DNA of 64,000 nucleotides. It comes from Phycomyces blakesleeanus NRRL 1555(-). Its lineage: Eukaryota > Mucoromycota > Mucoromycetes > Mucorales > Phycomycetaceae. The stretch covers positions 186,001 to 250,000 of the forward strand of contig NW_017265158.1 in NCBI RefSeq assembly GCF_001638985.1, written 5' to 3'. Below the pieces are notes generated by a model. The model made no database searches. It saw nothing but the letters and a program-made list of their open reading frames with translations, and was not told the origin of the DNA. The first letter of the stretch is position 1. Each line of letters starts with the position of its first letter. The translations under genes were made by a program, and so were the position numbers. Positions 43,966-55,399 of the stretch are shown here, one piece after another.

Positions 43966-43991
43966 GATGAAATTACCCTATTTTTCCAGTG

Positions 43992-44125
43992 TGATGTGAC
44001 ACCATAACAGCAAGGGCAAAGGAGGGAACCAGGTGTACAGACACAGATAAATGTATAGCTTTTGGGGGTTCAACCCATGATTTTTCTATTGGGAGTACAA
44101 AGCTCTACTCACTATATCAAGCAAG
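43992..44125. other. Unassigned 134 bp between CACTA-4 and LTR-H2
   Basis: No ORF, LTR end or repeat found. It does not continue Ty3-G gag. Confidence 0.4.
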
Positions 44126-44921
44126 TGATGCGTGTGGTACTTGTATTTGTGATAAATGTTGACAGGTGATGTTGTCACGGTTTTTGAGATTTAAATAGGT
44201 CTGTAGATATGAAATAATCTCTTTTTTCTATAAGAGAGAAAAAGATAAACTCAAATGAGAATGTAAAATTAAAGATAATAAAATCAATAAGAAAAAAATA
44301 AGAGAAAATCAGTACTATTAATCAATCGTGATAGACTTAACTCAATATACTTGGATAATCAAACAAGTAAAATATCAACAGTATTAAATATTAAGAAAAC
44401 TTGTTGTCAGAAAATAAGACGAAGAAAAATCAATGTTTATTAAATACAAATATTGCAATATTTATAGTTTTGCAATTGATTCGTTGAATAATTAAATAAA
44501 TAAAATTATAAAAAATATAATAAAAGTTGTATAATTGATAATCTATTAAATGTGATTTGTTCTTTATCATCATTAAATATAAATAAAATAATATAATTAT
44601 TAAGTCATAATCATGAAGATAATTATGCTTGTAAAAATATATAATAATAATAAAAATAATATTAATTCTAAGTTGATTTGTTCAGTTAAATATAGTGAGA
44701 AAATAAGATATAATATGTGGTTGCCTGAAGTTATTGTTGACAGGATGATGCTTTTTCGTTGTACTTATTGGTGTTTTGCTCTACGAATAGAAAAATTGCT
44801 TTCTATTCAGCCTAGGCCGCTGTCGGAAAATCAAAAAAATAATAATAGAATATAGTTTTTCTAGAATTACAAAGAATTCTGCAACATTACCGCACTGCTG
44901 GACAACCGAAATTTTGTTACA
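44126..44921 (-). repeat. LTR-H2, AT-rich LTR upstream of tRNA-Tyr
   Basis: About 796 bp, from TGTAACAAAATTTCGG to CACACGCATCA on the minus strand; inverted counterpart of LTR-H1. Its 5' end lies 41 bp before tRNA-Tyr, against 40 bp for LTR-H1 and tRNA-Gln. No TSD found. Confidence 0.8.
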
Positions 44922-44962
44922 ATTGGAACATTATAACATTATTTTATGTCACAAGCAACTAC

Positions 44963-45044
44963 CCGGCTTTAGCTCAGTTGGTAGAGCGGAGGACTGTAAT
45001 GAATTGTAATCCTTAGGTCACTAGTTCGAATCTGGTAAGCCGGA
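44963..45044 (+). tRNA. tRNA-Tyr (GTA) with 9-nt intron
   Basis: Acceptor CCGGCTT/AAGCCGG, D arm TTGGTAGAGC, T arm ACTAG/CTGGT. The anticodon loop is CTGTAAA after removing TGAATTGTA, placed one base 3' of the anticodon where nuclear tRNA-Tyr introns sit. Mature length 73 nt with A discriminator. Confidence 0.94.
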
Positions 45045-45105
45045 GTAAATTCACATTTTGAATGTGTTGTGTCTGAATTCTTGTCAACTTGTCAAATCAT
45101 GATCT

Positions 45106-45467
45106 TGTCGGACATTATTTTGATGAATCCGAGAAATCGGGATAATTGACCGCAGCAGTTCTGTATGTCAAAGATACCTCATAGATAACAAACCGCAGTA
45201 ATGTCTTGTAAAGATTAACTACAGTAACATCTTCTGAGCATCAACCGCAGTAAAAGGACTTTTCTTGTAATTAAATAGAGTATAATAGTTTACTGCGGAT
45301 AATGCGCAGTATTAGTTTAGAAAACTATATAAGACAATTCAATTCCTATCAATAAAAAGTGTCTTTTATCCTCTCTTCGATTTTACATATACTCTCCGAT
45401 CCCCAGTGGGTTTGACCTTTTGACTTTGCTATAGTAAAAGGAAGACCATCCCAGATCAGGAATGGCA
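45106..45467 (+). repeat. LTR-A4 (solo) downstream of tRNA-Tyr
   Basis: 362 bp from TGTCGGACATTATTTTGATG to CCAGATCAGGAATGGCA; closest to LTR-A3, with which it shares long segments not in A1/A2 (around GCAGCAGTTCTGTATG). 61 bp after the tRNA. Confidence 0.86.
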
Positions 45468-45695
45468 CACTTGTAACTAAGTCGCAGAATCAATACCACT
45501 AGGGATCATTAAGTTTTTAAGAATAGTTTTTAGATAAGAATAAAGATGATTTTTATTAAATGTAATTCTTGACTATTTATACAAAACGGTTGTTGTTTTC
45601 TGGCTAAAAGAATAGCTATGATAATATGTCTTAGATGGTGGTTATCCAGTAATATCTCTATAAGTATATTCACTATCTTAAACACATAAAACATA

Positions 45696-47042
45696 CAGTA
45701 CCGAAAAGAAATGTTTCGCCTATTTTAACATCCGCCATGAATGGTAAAGAAGATATCACAACTTCAAATCCCTTTCTAAAGATGTACAATAGGTATTGAA
45801 ATATAATACTTGGAACAATAAAAGTGAAAGACATATATATTAATAATGTAAAAAAAACAGATACAGTTTTAATAGCAGATTTGCTTAAATTTCTTTTTCT
45901 TAAGTAAGGCCAATCGATTTGGCATATTCAAGCAGCATCTTTTACAAGTTTTTGATGATATTTTGTTCCACTCTTCCAACAAAGCAGCCTTCAGCTCATT
46001 CAGAGAATTTGGTCTGGGGCGTCTTGCTCTGATTCTGTGATCAATGATTCTCCATATATTCTCAATGGGGCTAAGGTCAGGGCTGTTGGGTGGCCATTGC
46101 AAAACATCAATACCATGTTTTTTCTTGAACTTTCCTGCAACTTTTGATTTATGTGCCTTGGCATTATCTTCCTGGAACTTGTAGCTACCGCTGCTAGGTA
46201 CAGGAAGAGCATGCAAGAATGGAAGAAAATGGTCTCAAAGAACTTTTACATATCTTGGACCATCCATGTTTTCATCTACGAAAACAAGTGGACTAAGTCC
46301 TCCTGACCAGATACACCCCCAGACCATAACCGATCCACCATTTCCTTGCACCTTTGGGACAAAGTGATCCGTATCAAACCTCTCACCAGTTTTGCGCCAG
46401 AGTTTTCTGCTTGAATTTTTCTTATACAGCACAAATGACGACTCATCACTCCAGATAGCTGTTTTTCACTGTTTATTCCAGTCTTTCACGGTTTTGTACC
46501 AAGCTCGGCGTTTGGCAATGTGTGCCTTGGTAAGAAAAGGCTTTGACACAGGTTTACAGCAAAAATAGTCCATGCTGTGCAAAGCTTTATGCATGGTAAC
46601 CTTGCTGACATTCTTTCCCATGTCAGCACTAGCATCATCAACAAGATCATCCAACATTGACCACCTGTCTTTTTTGAGATTCGAGACAATACGTCTTTTG
46701 TCTCTAGGTGTGAGGATCTGTGGTCTTCCAGAAGACTTTCTGTTATTGGCAGTTCCTCTTTCTTTATATCTCTTTAAAAAATATCGAACTGTTGATTTGG
46801 GTACATTCAGCTTGGCTGAAATGCTGGCAACATTATTTCCATCAAGTTGAAGTCCAAGGATCTTTCCTTTCGTCAAATCTGAAAGCACATTATAGGGCCC
46901 ATGAGAGTTATTCTTTTGTGTGTTTGGCATTATGGTAGATTTGTTAATTAGTTTTTTAAGACGTTGATAAATATAAAATATAGGTTATAAAGCAAAGGTG
47001 CAAATAGTGCGCCAGGGTGCGAAACATTTTTTTCTCAGACTG
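45696..47042 (-). mobile_element. Tc1-like DNA transposon in LTR-F2
   Basis: 1,347 bp flanked by TA on both sides (45694-45695, 47043-47044). Termini CAGTACCGAAAAGAAATGTT and CAGTCTGAGAAAAAAATGTT are inverted repeats, both continuing TTCGC. A single transposase frame on the minus strand. Confidence 0.95.
45869..46930 (-). pseudogene. Tc1-like transposase (DD34E), two nonsense codons
   Basis: One frame of 354 codons from ATG 46930 (MPNTQKNNSHG). The N-terminus has two helix-turn-helix-like parts (GKILGLQLDGNNVASIS and VPKSTVRYFLKRY, then SSGRPQILTPRDKRRI). Catalytic D in WSDES, D in QEDNAKAH, E in SPIENIW, with 34 residues between the last two: DD34E as in Tc1. TGA at 46466-46468 (DWNKQ*KT) and 46235-46237 (YVKVL*DH) interrupt it; the second is easily CGA to TGA. 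The enzyme would cut and paste the element at TA. Confidence 0.93.
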
Positions 47043-47349
47043 TATATGAAAGACCAATTAGCAAAGTCAAGATCTTTTATCCTAAAAAGTCAACCATTAC
47101 TGGTTGCTTATAAATCCCAATTTTGGTTACTAATGTCAACTCTGACAGTTATTCCATGAACTTGTCTGTTATAGTAAAAGGTCAAACCCACTGGGAGTCA
47201 AGGAGTATATGTAAAATCAAAAAGAGAATAAAAGATATTTTTTACTAATATGAATTGAATTTTCTTATATAGTTTTCTAAACTAATACTGTGCATTATCC
47301 ACAGTATCTATTATATTATATTTAAATAAAAGGAGAGTCATTATACTGT

Positions 47350-50300
47350 AACGGTATAAAAACTAAACTGATCCTAATATGAACAGCCAATGAAAAAATT
47401 CTCTGACCTATAGGCCCAGGCAGTTGGAAAATTACTTAAAATAGCAGTTTTTTCTTTTTAGAAGAAAAATATGTCAATACTGAAATCTCATACTGAGAAA
47501 AAAATCGGGTTTTTTACCCATGAAAGTCTTCTTAAAATGCGAATCTTGAGTGTCATATCAGACGCCAGAGGTAAAGTATGTTTACCTTATACTACTACAT
47601 GGTTTATATGATACTTTATTCATCAACTCTATTTACTTTATATTGTCTTTCTTACTTCAACATCTTTTAAAATGACTTATACGAAATGCATAATTGTGTA
47701 AATATATACATTTAATTTTTTATTAAAATGTATTGTAGCTGATAAAGAATAAGATGAATAGATAATATGATAAAGAATAGTAACAGATAAGAATAATGAG
47801 TAACAGATATATGGTAGTGTATATATCATGGCTTTTAAAAAAGAGTATTTTTAATTGCTAGGCTTGTAGCTAACCCATCTAGCCTTTTTCTTGGCTTTGA
47901 GCTTCAACAAAACAATGGGGTGTCTATTTGAATTGAGTGAAGGTGGGGTGACACTTATAGCAATTGGTTGCTGAGTAGGTGGAGGAGTAAAAGGAGCAGA
48001 GGTAGAGAAAGGAAAAGGCGACGTTGAATGAGTAGTAGAAAGAACAGGAAAGATAGGCAGTTGAGACAAGCTGGCGTTAGTATTTACACTTTGAGAAGCA
48101 TTGTTGGTAGCCATGAGTAATTGCATTTGTGAATTTAAACACTGTTGCTGGATCATGAGGATTTTTATGTCCTTAGCCAGTTGCTGTGTTGTGTTCATCA
48201 GAAGCCAATTCTGCTGGTTACTTTGTTCAATGAAGTTGTTGAAAGAGTTTTCATTTTTCTCAAATCAGCTGTCTTGTTGTTGCTGCAATTGTATGATCCG
48301 ATGATTCACTTCTGTCACTCTGTTGGCTACCTCTTTGTTCGTATTGACAATGTTGGGAACAAGGCTTTCATACTCTTCTAGTCTACCAATGGAAGGACTG
48401 GTAATGGCAGCTACAATATCCTCTTGGAATATTCTGAAGCTGTTACTTGAGAACGGAAGGTTTCTTGTGTTGATGTACTTATTTTCTTTGTTCAAATACA
48501 AGTAAACAGCTGCATCTTGTAAGATTATTCTTCTGCATTGTATCAAGAGTTGTAAAAATCCGCGCTTTGCTGTATTGATACTGCTTTGAGTTGCTCTTTG
48601 CTTTGCTTTTCTCTTTTTTTCTTTCAACTGCAATCTTCCATCTTCCTCCACGAATTCTACGGAATCTGCTTCTTCATCTATCTCCAAATTTATGATGTTT
48701 TCATTCTCATCCTCGTTCTCATCGACTTCATTCATCTCCTTCTCACAGACAGCTACCCACTCTGTATTACCGACACTGAAATAGTCTTCAATCCAAAGAA
48801 ATACCATCTTTTGTAATTCCATTGGTGGTGACATGCCATTTCTTGCTAGTGAGAAAGGCTTTTCCCAAAAGCCAGCCATACCTCTGGCAAAAGGAGATAG
48901 GAGTTTACCCAAGTAACGGGTCTCCAAACGACCAAGTCGATCCTTCCATCCTCCTCCTCACTTGATCAGATCAAAAGGTATCCCTAAGCCCTCAGCTTCC
49001 ATTGACCCAGCATGACGGCCACCATGCGTTACTCGTGTGGTATATATCTCTTCATCTGCAAGTGCCTTTTTTGCAGTTTTCCATTGAGAAGCACCAGTTA
49101 AACTCTTCTCAGGGCTGGTATGTCCATGCAATACCTTCCAGTTCTGCCATCTGTCTTCGTTCAAGAAGTCACCACTGATCTATAATTTTTATCAAGAAAG
49201 TTAGAAATTATTTTAAAAAAGTCCTTTTTTTTAGCTGGCCAACCTACTTGAAGCAAACTGAACATAAAAAAGGCAAATGCACCAAAAGGACATCTGAATA
49301 CGTTTTCATGGCACATGGCACATGCAAATTTGACTTCTCCTTCCTTCAGAGTCTTGCCCTTGTCTAGACTAAAAACTAAAGCAAGAGCCTGTTGCATTCC
49401 TTTGTGCTGTTTCTTTGGAATGATCATGCAAAAGTAATCTGCAAAGTTTAAATTTCTCAAATCCTGATCCCTAAGTAGCATATGGTGGTGGGAAGAGATA
49501 GAAAACATCTTGCGCAAGCCTGATTTGCTGTCAGAAGTCAAAAGGCTCTTCAGGATTCTTATAAGTTCGCCAGACTTATAAGAGTCCTGAATCATACAAT
49601 GGGCTGCTCTATCTACGTTTGTTTGTACTTGGTCATAAACAAGGTTGTGTTCATACTTCTTGATCAATTTGATCACTTCTTTAGTCTTCTTGGGAGACAG
49701 CCATCCAACTTCTCGGCGCTTGGACTGGAATTTGTGCAAGAACATCAAGACTTTCTTGTATTGATTGACAGATTCAATATCTAAAGGAACTTCAATAACT
49801 TTCTTACTACCGTTCTTGTTAGAAGGAGCATTCTCAGCAACTATAAAAATGGGTTGATGATTAAGTATAATTGACGGATTTTTTTTATGTATTTCATGCA
49901 ATTTTATATTACTTTGGAGCAAAGTCAATTGTCTTTCTTCGTTATCTTCTGTTCTTAAGCCAATTTGTGTTCTAACATCAGTCTCTACTGAAACACTTTT
50001 CATATACGTTTGCTTGAAAACAAATTCTTTGAAGAAAGCAATAACAAATTCAGTGGGCCCAACAGTGTATAGATACTGACAATCAACAGGATATCTGTGT
50101 TGGTTTTTTTTGCAAAAGTCCTTCAATTTAAGCAACATTAAAAAATGAATACAATCAATACAATATAGATTATTATTCTATTGAGTTGAGATATACCTTC
50201 CAATGTTCTAAGGGCATTCTGTAAATTGCGGCAGTGCTGGCACGTACTTTCATTGACAAAGCCTTAAGTGCAAGCTCAAACTCAGACACATTGATTGACG

Positions 50301-50910
50301 AGCTACTTTGAAGAGCAACAAAGGCATTTGAGCCAACAGAAGTAGACAAATTGGCTGAACTGGACGATTCAGCTGTTGAATTTTCAACCAGCATAATCCT
50401 TTTCGATGGTCGACCCCTACGAGCTTTCTTAGGCACCTCTTCAGAAATTGCAGCAATACTAGTAGGCTATAAAGATATATTGTTAATATTGGTGTGCATT
50501 TTTTTGCATATAATCTATTGTCTGTTTTGTTTATACTTGAACTCCGCTAGAAATCTCAGCTTCTTGTTGCTCAATTAAATGCTCTAGTTCTTCCAAATCA
50601 CACTTGTTAACAAAGCGTCTCTTAAAAGTAGTGATATTAGTAGGCAAGGGCAATATAATAAATAAGTTTTTGAAAGAAAAAGAAAAATTTAATTTTAAAA
50701 GTTAATCAAACTGTGAGCAAACCAGTAATTTCAACTCGTGAGTTGATAATACTAGAAAGTTCCAGCAGAATCAATAGTATTCTCAACTCGACTTTCAGTT
50801 TAATCAACTTGCTACTACCATATTTAGAAATTTCGGAGTAAAATAAAGACATTTCATTGGAGGATCCCATTTTTTATTTCCAAAAAAAATAAAATGAGTT
50901 ACGATACTGT
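47350..50910 (-). mobile_element. Crypton-type tyrosine recombinase element
   Basis: About 3.56 kb inserted in LTR-A5. The 7-bp sequence ATACTGT occurs at both junctions (47343-47349 and 50904-50910), and one copy belongs to the interrupted LTR. There are no TIRs, as expected for Cryptons, which integrate by recombination at short identity. It encodes a single intron-containing recombinase gene on the minus strand. Confidence 0.85.
47851..50640 (-). pseudogene. Crypton recombinase, two nonsense codons
   Basis: Exons: about 50640-50536 (acidic, LEELEHLIEQQEAE), 50475-50197 (AT-hook-like RRGRPSKR, then LEHWK), 50120-49248 and 49179 onward, with introns 50121-50196 and 49180-49247 in phase. The core resembles the fungal Crypton/Ndc10-like recombinase fold: DFCKKNQHRYPV near the N-terminus, RNLNFADYF, CHENVFRCPFGAFAFFMF, THGGRHAGS and the likely nucleophile in LETRYLGKLLSPFARGMAGF. 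TGA at 48958-48960 (DLIK*GGGW) and 48265-48267 (QQDS*FEKN) break the frame, each one C-to-T from CGA. The tail after the core is Gln-rich and coiled. The start codon of the first exon is not found. Confidence 0.8.
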
Positions 50911-51002
50911 GGTTAATAATCAGGAAGATGTTACTGCACATAAAGAGGTACTGCAGTTAACCATCTTCAAATTTTACGGATTCATCAAAATAATATCTGA
51001 CA

Positions 51003-51297
51003 AGATCGAAAATGATACAGTCAGACAAAAGTATTGTGCCCGAATTCTTGTCAGCCAATCAGGATGACGATTACACAGAATTCTCCTTTGAGAACAATGA
51101 CCAAAGTGATTTCCTTTTGCTCACAAAAGAATTAGAAAGCACATAGTTTAACAAAAGTAGAATAGAAAAGATATAAAAGAGGGTGTTATTTCATTCAATA
51201 AAAGTTATCTATCTTTCTATCCTTTTTTTATTCTTTTATCTTTGTTTACGATTCCCAGTGGGTTTGACCAATTTTGGCTGTGTTATAGCATTGGAAG
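51003..51297. other. Unassigned 295 bp with LTR-like features
   Basis: 51150-51280 has GATATAAAAGAGGG followed by AATAAAAG and CCCAGTGGGTTTGACC, the arrangement of an LTR-A U3/R/U5, so it is probably a decayed related LTR. The first half is unplaced. Confidence 0.4.
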
Positions 51298-52144
51298 TGT
51301 TGGACATTATTTTGATGAATCCATAAAATCTGAAGATAGTTAACCATAGTACTTCTTTATGCACAGTAATATCTTCCTGAGCATTAACCGCAGTATAATG
51401 ACTATTTCTTTAATTAAATATAAATAATAACTACTGCGGATAATGCGCAGTATTAGTTTAGAAAACTATATAAGACAATTCAATTTGTTGTGGTGGTTGA
51501 AGTTGAAGAAGTTTTTAAGAGGAAGAATTGAAGATTTGAGATTAGGAACGAAGATTTGTGAGAACTTGCATAAGATTTGTTTATTGAGAAAGATTTGGTA
51601 TCAAAATTTGACCAGGTTTCTACACTGAACTACCACTGCTATTTATATTGTTTTGGATTGGGAAAATTATATGACTGGGGTCAGGTAATCGATCCTATCT
51701 GAACCTTAATCAGAACAACATGATCTTGGAATAATTAATATATGATTAATTATATAAATGTGTGTAGTCCCAATCAAGTATTAACATCAAAAGTAAATGT
51801 GTTTATGAGTTATAATTATGCTTATAATAATCCACTGATGTATCCTATATTATGGTGATATCATCATATGAAATATAATCACTATCATGCATGCTAAACC
51901 TGTGTGTTAAATAATAAAGTAATTGGTAGACACCTTTGACTGGAATAGCTGAGGCCTTATATTATTTCCTTCAGTCTTATTCTCTATTACAGCAGTAGTC
52001 AATACTCATTTATAACACAATTCATATTAATAAAAGATATCTTTTATCCTCTCTTTGATTTTATGTATAATCCTTGATCCCCAGTGGGTTTGACCTTTTG
52101 ACTTTGTTATAGTAAAAGGAAGACCAACCCAGATTGGGAACGAC
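51298..52144 (+). repeat. LTR-A6, host of LTR-B3 and target of CACTA-2
   Basis: Pieces 51298-51480 and 52018-52144 form one LTR-A (TGTTGGACATTATTTTGATG to GATTGGGAACGAC). LTR-B3 splits it, and the CACTA-2 terminus replaces its final base. Confidence 0.88.
51486..52017 (-). repeat. LTR-B3, solo LTR in LTR-A6, TSD CAATT
   Basis: 532 bp, same family as LTR-B1/B2. CAATT at 51481-51485 and 52018-52022 is a perfect TSD within the host LTR's ACAATTCAATTCATAT segment. Confidence 0.95.
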
Positions 52145-55130
52145 CACTGGAAAAATAAGGACAATTAACATATTGTCCAGGTAGTCGGATCATAGTGGAT
52201 ATGTCAGGATTTTTTTTCATCTCAGCAGTTTTTTTTTATCAAGTTGGGGGTGTAGTTTTGATGTATTCTATTGGCTTAAATAAAAATAAAATAAAAATAA
52301 AATAAAAAATACGTTTTGGTTTACTATAAAACCGTATCAAATGAAATATTTGTAGCACTCTTGTTTCCTTTTTTATTTTATAATTCAGAATATATACACT
52401 ATGTTTCCTTCTATTCAAATGCACAATACTGATTGCCACTGCACCAGATGCAATAATAATGATCAAGGAGTTTCCCAAGTATCGAGACGTACTGCTCAGC
52501 GTCATAATAAAAGAGCTAGATTTGAAGGTACTGAGATATTCAAGAGTTGTATAATTTATTCAGTGCTGTTATCTGTCTACTGAGTAATAATCGCTTTTAT
52601 TTTTATTTTTTATTATTTTAAAAAACATAGCTGAAAAGAGAAGCATGGAAGTAGATACTGAAAGTAAGACATTTTTTATATGAAACGCAGAAGAAAAACT
52701 AATAATAAACTATTATATTCCATATTTGTAGTAATCCCGATGTATCAATCCGATTCTGTGGAAGCAATGGACGGTCAGGCCAACTCACCTATTTCGGATG
52801 CCGTCTCAACGTTTGACAATGACGTCTTTGTTGGTAATGACTACAATGGTGATGAGTCTAACACGACCGATGACAATGACAGTGATGACAATGGCGAAGA
52901 AGACACTGCCGAGATTTATGTTGAAGAGTTTAACAATGAGGGTCAGTTTTAAATACATAAAAAAAAACTAAAAAAAAATGTGTGTTAATTTTTTTTTAAA
53001 AAAAAAAGACCCTTTTGCTGCTTCTGGTATGCCCGAGAATCCAGTGCACAGATTTATTGCTACTTTTACAGTACTGTTTGCATCTCGTTACGTGGTCAAT
53101 AAGGGTTCTGTTGTCTTGATTGAGTTCATCAACGAGCTCTTGAAGATTTATGGACAAGATTTCCAACTTCCCAAAAGTCTGGCTGGGCTACATAAAATGA
53201 CTGGCTTTTTGTCTATCACCAAAGGCATCAAGCGATTTGTGTCATGTCCAAACTGCCATTGCATCTATGAAGAAAACATGTCCGTACCTCCCCATTGTGT
53301 TTTCACAAATTTTGGTGCATGCTCTCCTTGTGGTTGTAAGTTGATGAAAGAGTCAACTTCAGGTGCACTGGTATCAAAGCAAGCATACTTGTACCAGTCC
53401 CTCAAGCAAGCTTTGTCTGTTCTTTTCCTTCGTTCTGGTTTTGAAGAGCAAATCCGTCACTGGAACACGGAGCTTAAGATTGTCGATACTATGTGCGACG
53501 TATACGATGGAGCAATGTGGAAAGAGCTGAAGGATGCAAGTGGTGTCTTGTTTGTTACTTGTCCTCGCTCATTGATGTTGACACTCAACATAGACTGGTT
53601 CCAGCCGTTTGATGGAGTTAGTTACTCTTCTGGTGCAATTTACTTGGTTGTAAATAATCTGCCTCAAGAGGTACAGTTCAAGCCTGAGAACACAATTCTG
53701 GTTGGTTTGATGCCTGGTCCCAAGGAGCCAAGATGCGAGGAGATAAATAACTATCTCAAGCCCATGGTAGATGAGATGAAGCAGTTGTATGTTGGAATGC
53801 GAGTCCCAACCTACAAGTGCCCTTCTGGTGCTAATGTCCATGCTGCTTTGCTGATGGTTGCGTGTGACATCCCTGCTGCCAGGAAAACAAGTGGATTTAC
53901 AGCCCACAATAGTACATGTGCGTGCTACAAGTGTACAACCCAGTTCCCCAGATTGCCCAACACAAATCAGGTGGACTTCAGTGGATTCGATTATTTGCTT
54001 TGGAATATTCGTAGCGGTGTAGAGAACAGGTTGCATGCTGAGGAGTGGAAGAGTGCGAGTACACCCTCAGAAAGGCACCAGCTGGAGGTCGAATATGGTG
54101 TTCAATGGTCGCAGTTGCAACGCCTTGGATACTTTGATCTAGTACGTGGAACGATCATTGATCCCATGCATAATTTATTCCTGGGGACGCCCAAGAGAAT
54201 GATGGACCGGTGGGTCGATAAGAAAACGATTGGAGCCGAAGAGTTTGCTGCCATGGAAAAAATCGCAGAGACAATGGTCCTTCCGAGGGATTATACAAAG
54301 CTGACATTGAAGATTGGAAAAGGCTTTCCTTACATGAAAGCCGACGACTGGAAATCCTGGGTACTGGTGTATTCTCCTGTTCTGCTGCATAGTGTTCTAC
54401 CATTTGAAATGTACAACAACTGGATGAATTTCGTCCGTGCATGCCGCTATCTTATCAAGCCAAGCATCACATTTGATGAAGTGAACAGCGCCCACGACTA
54501 TCTGGAAATGTTTTGCAAAAAGGCTACCAAACTCTACACTCCCACCATCCTCACCTGCAACATGCACCTGCACCTCCACCTTCGCGAGACCATTCGTGAT
54601 TTTGGACCCGTGTATGGTTACTGGCTCTTTGGGTTTGAGAGATACAATGGCCTGTTGAAGCATATAAAGACAAACGGAAAAGATAGTTTTGAGGCAACAT
54701 ATATGAGAAGTTTTGTTCAAAACGCATTCAAGGGTGACTATGCCAATGCTGTTCTGAAAAGTTCTAGCCACGTCCCCTTTTTCAACATTCTCTCAAAGCT
54801 TTCTCCGAAATTCACACCTACCACCACAGTCATTACTCTCTCCCCCCATCCATTCCGATTGCAATCATTCTTACTAGCACTGCAAAAACAGATCAATTTC
54901 GCATATGTAAAGTATACCTAAGTTCTGATAAACAGAATAGGTAAAATTGTAGTTCAGCTCACTTTTGTGAGTAAAGTATTTGAATAGTATTTTAAGCTAC
55001 TCTATTGGCTACTGGCAGCTGTGTAGCATTAGAATGCAACATCAAACTCAAATAAAATAAAAGTGTGTTTTCTTTGAAGTCTCTTTCTTTACTATTAAAT
55101 ACTATTGTAAACCTTTCTTTTCATTTTAAA

Positions 55131-55349
55131 ATGGCTCCTATTCGCAAACCAACTGTTAGAAAAGAGTGTCGATGCTCTATCTGTAAAAGCAAGACACTAG
55201 GATTCGATCGTGTATCTGTTAAAACATTTAAACATCATCAAGAAAAAGATAATCATGATATTACACATGTTCAAATGCGTACGGTTAATACATTTGCTTT
55301 ACTTTACTTTATTTTATTTTATTTTATATCATTTCCTTTTTTATTATTT

Positions 55350-55399
<50 letters not shown>

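Larger units (their letters stand above)
37211..43991 (+). mobile_element. CACTA-4: CACTA-type transposon with 26-bp perfect termini
   Basis: 6,781 bp. The left end CACTGGAAAAATAGGGTAAT plus TTCATC is repeated exactly, inverted, at the right end (43966-43991). Inside: four-exon transposase (plus), partner gene (minus), tiny-exon region. The flanking triplets ATT and TGA do not match and gag does not resume at 43992, so one flank was probably lost or rearranged after insertion. Confidence 0.92.
45468..47147 (-). repeat. LTR-F2, split by the Tc1-like element
   Basis: Pieces 45468-45693 and 47045-47147 (plus the TA target) together match LTR-F1 in reverse: GTTACAAGTG near 45472 and CAACTCTGACA at 47137-47147. 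It abuts LTR-A4 on the left and LTR-A5 on the right. Confidence 0.8.
47148..51002 (-). repeat. LTR-A5, split by a Crypton
   Basis: Left piece 47155-47349 and right piece 50911-51002 join into an LTR-A in reverse orientation, ending ATTTTACGGATTCATC ... AATATCTGACA. Its 3' end (left) is rearranged: GTTATAGTAAAAGGTC is reversed relative to the other copies. Confidence 0.75.
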
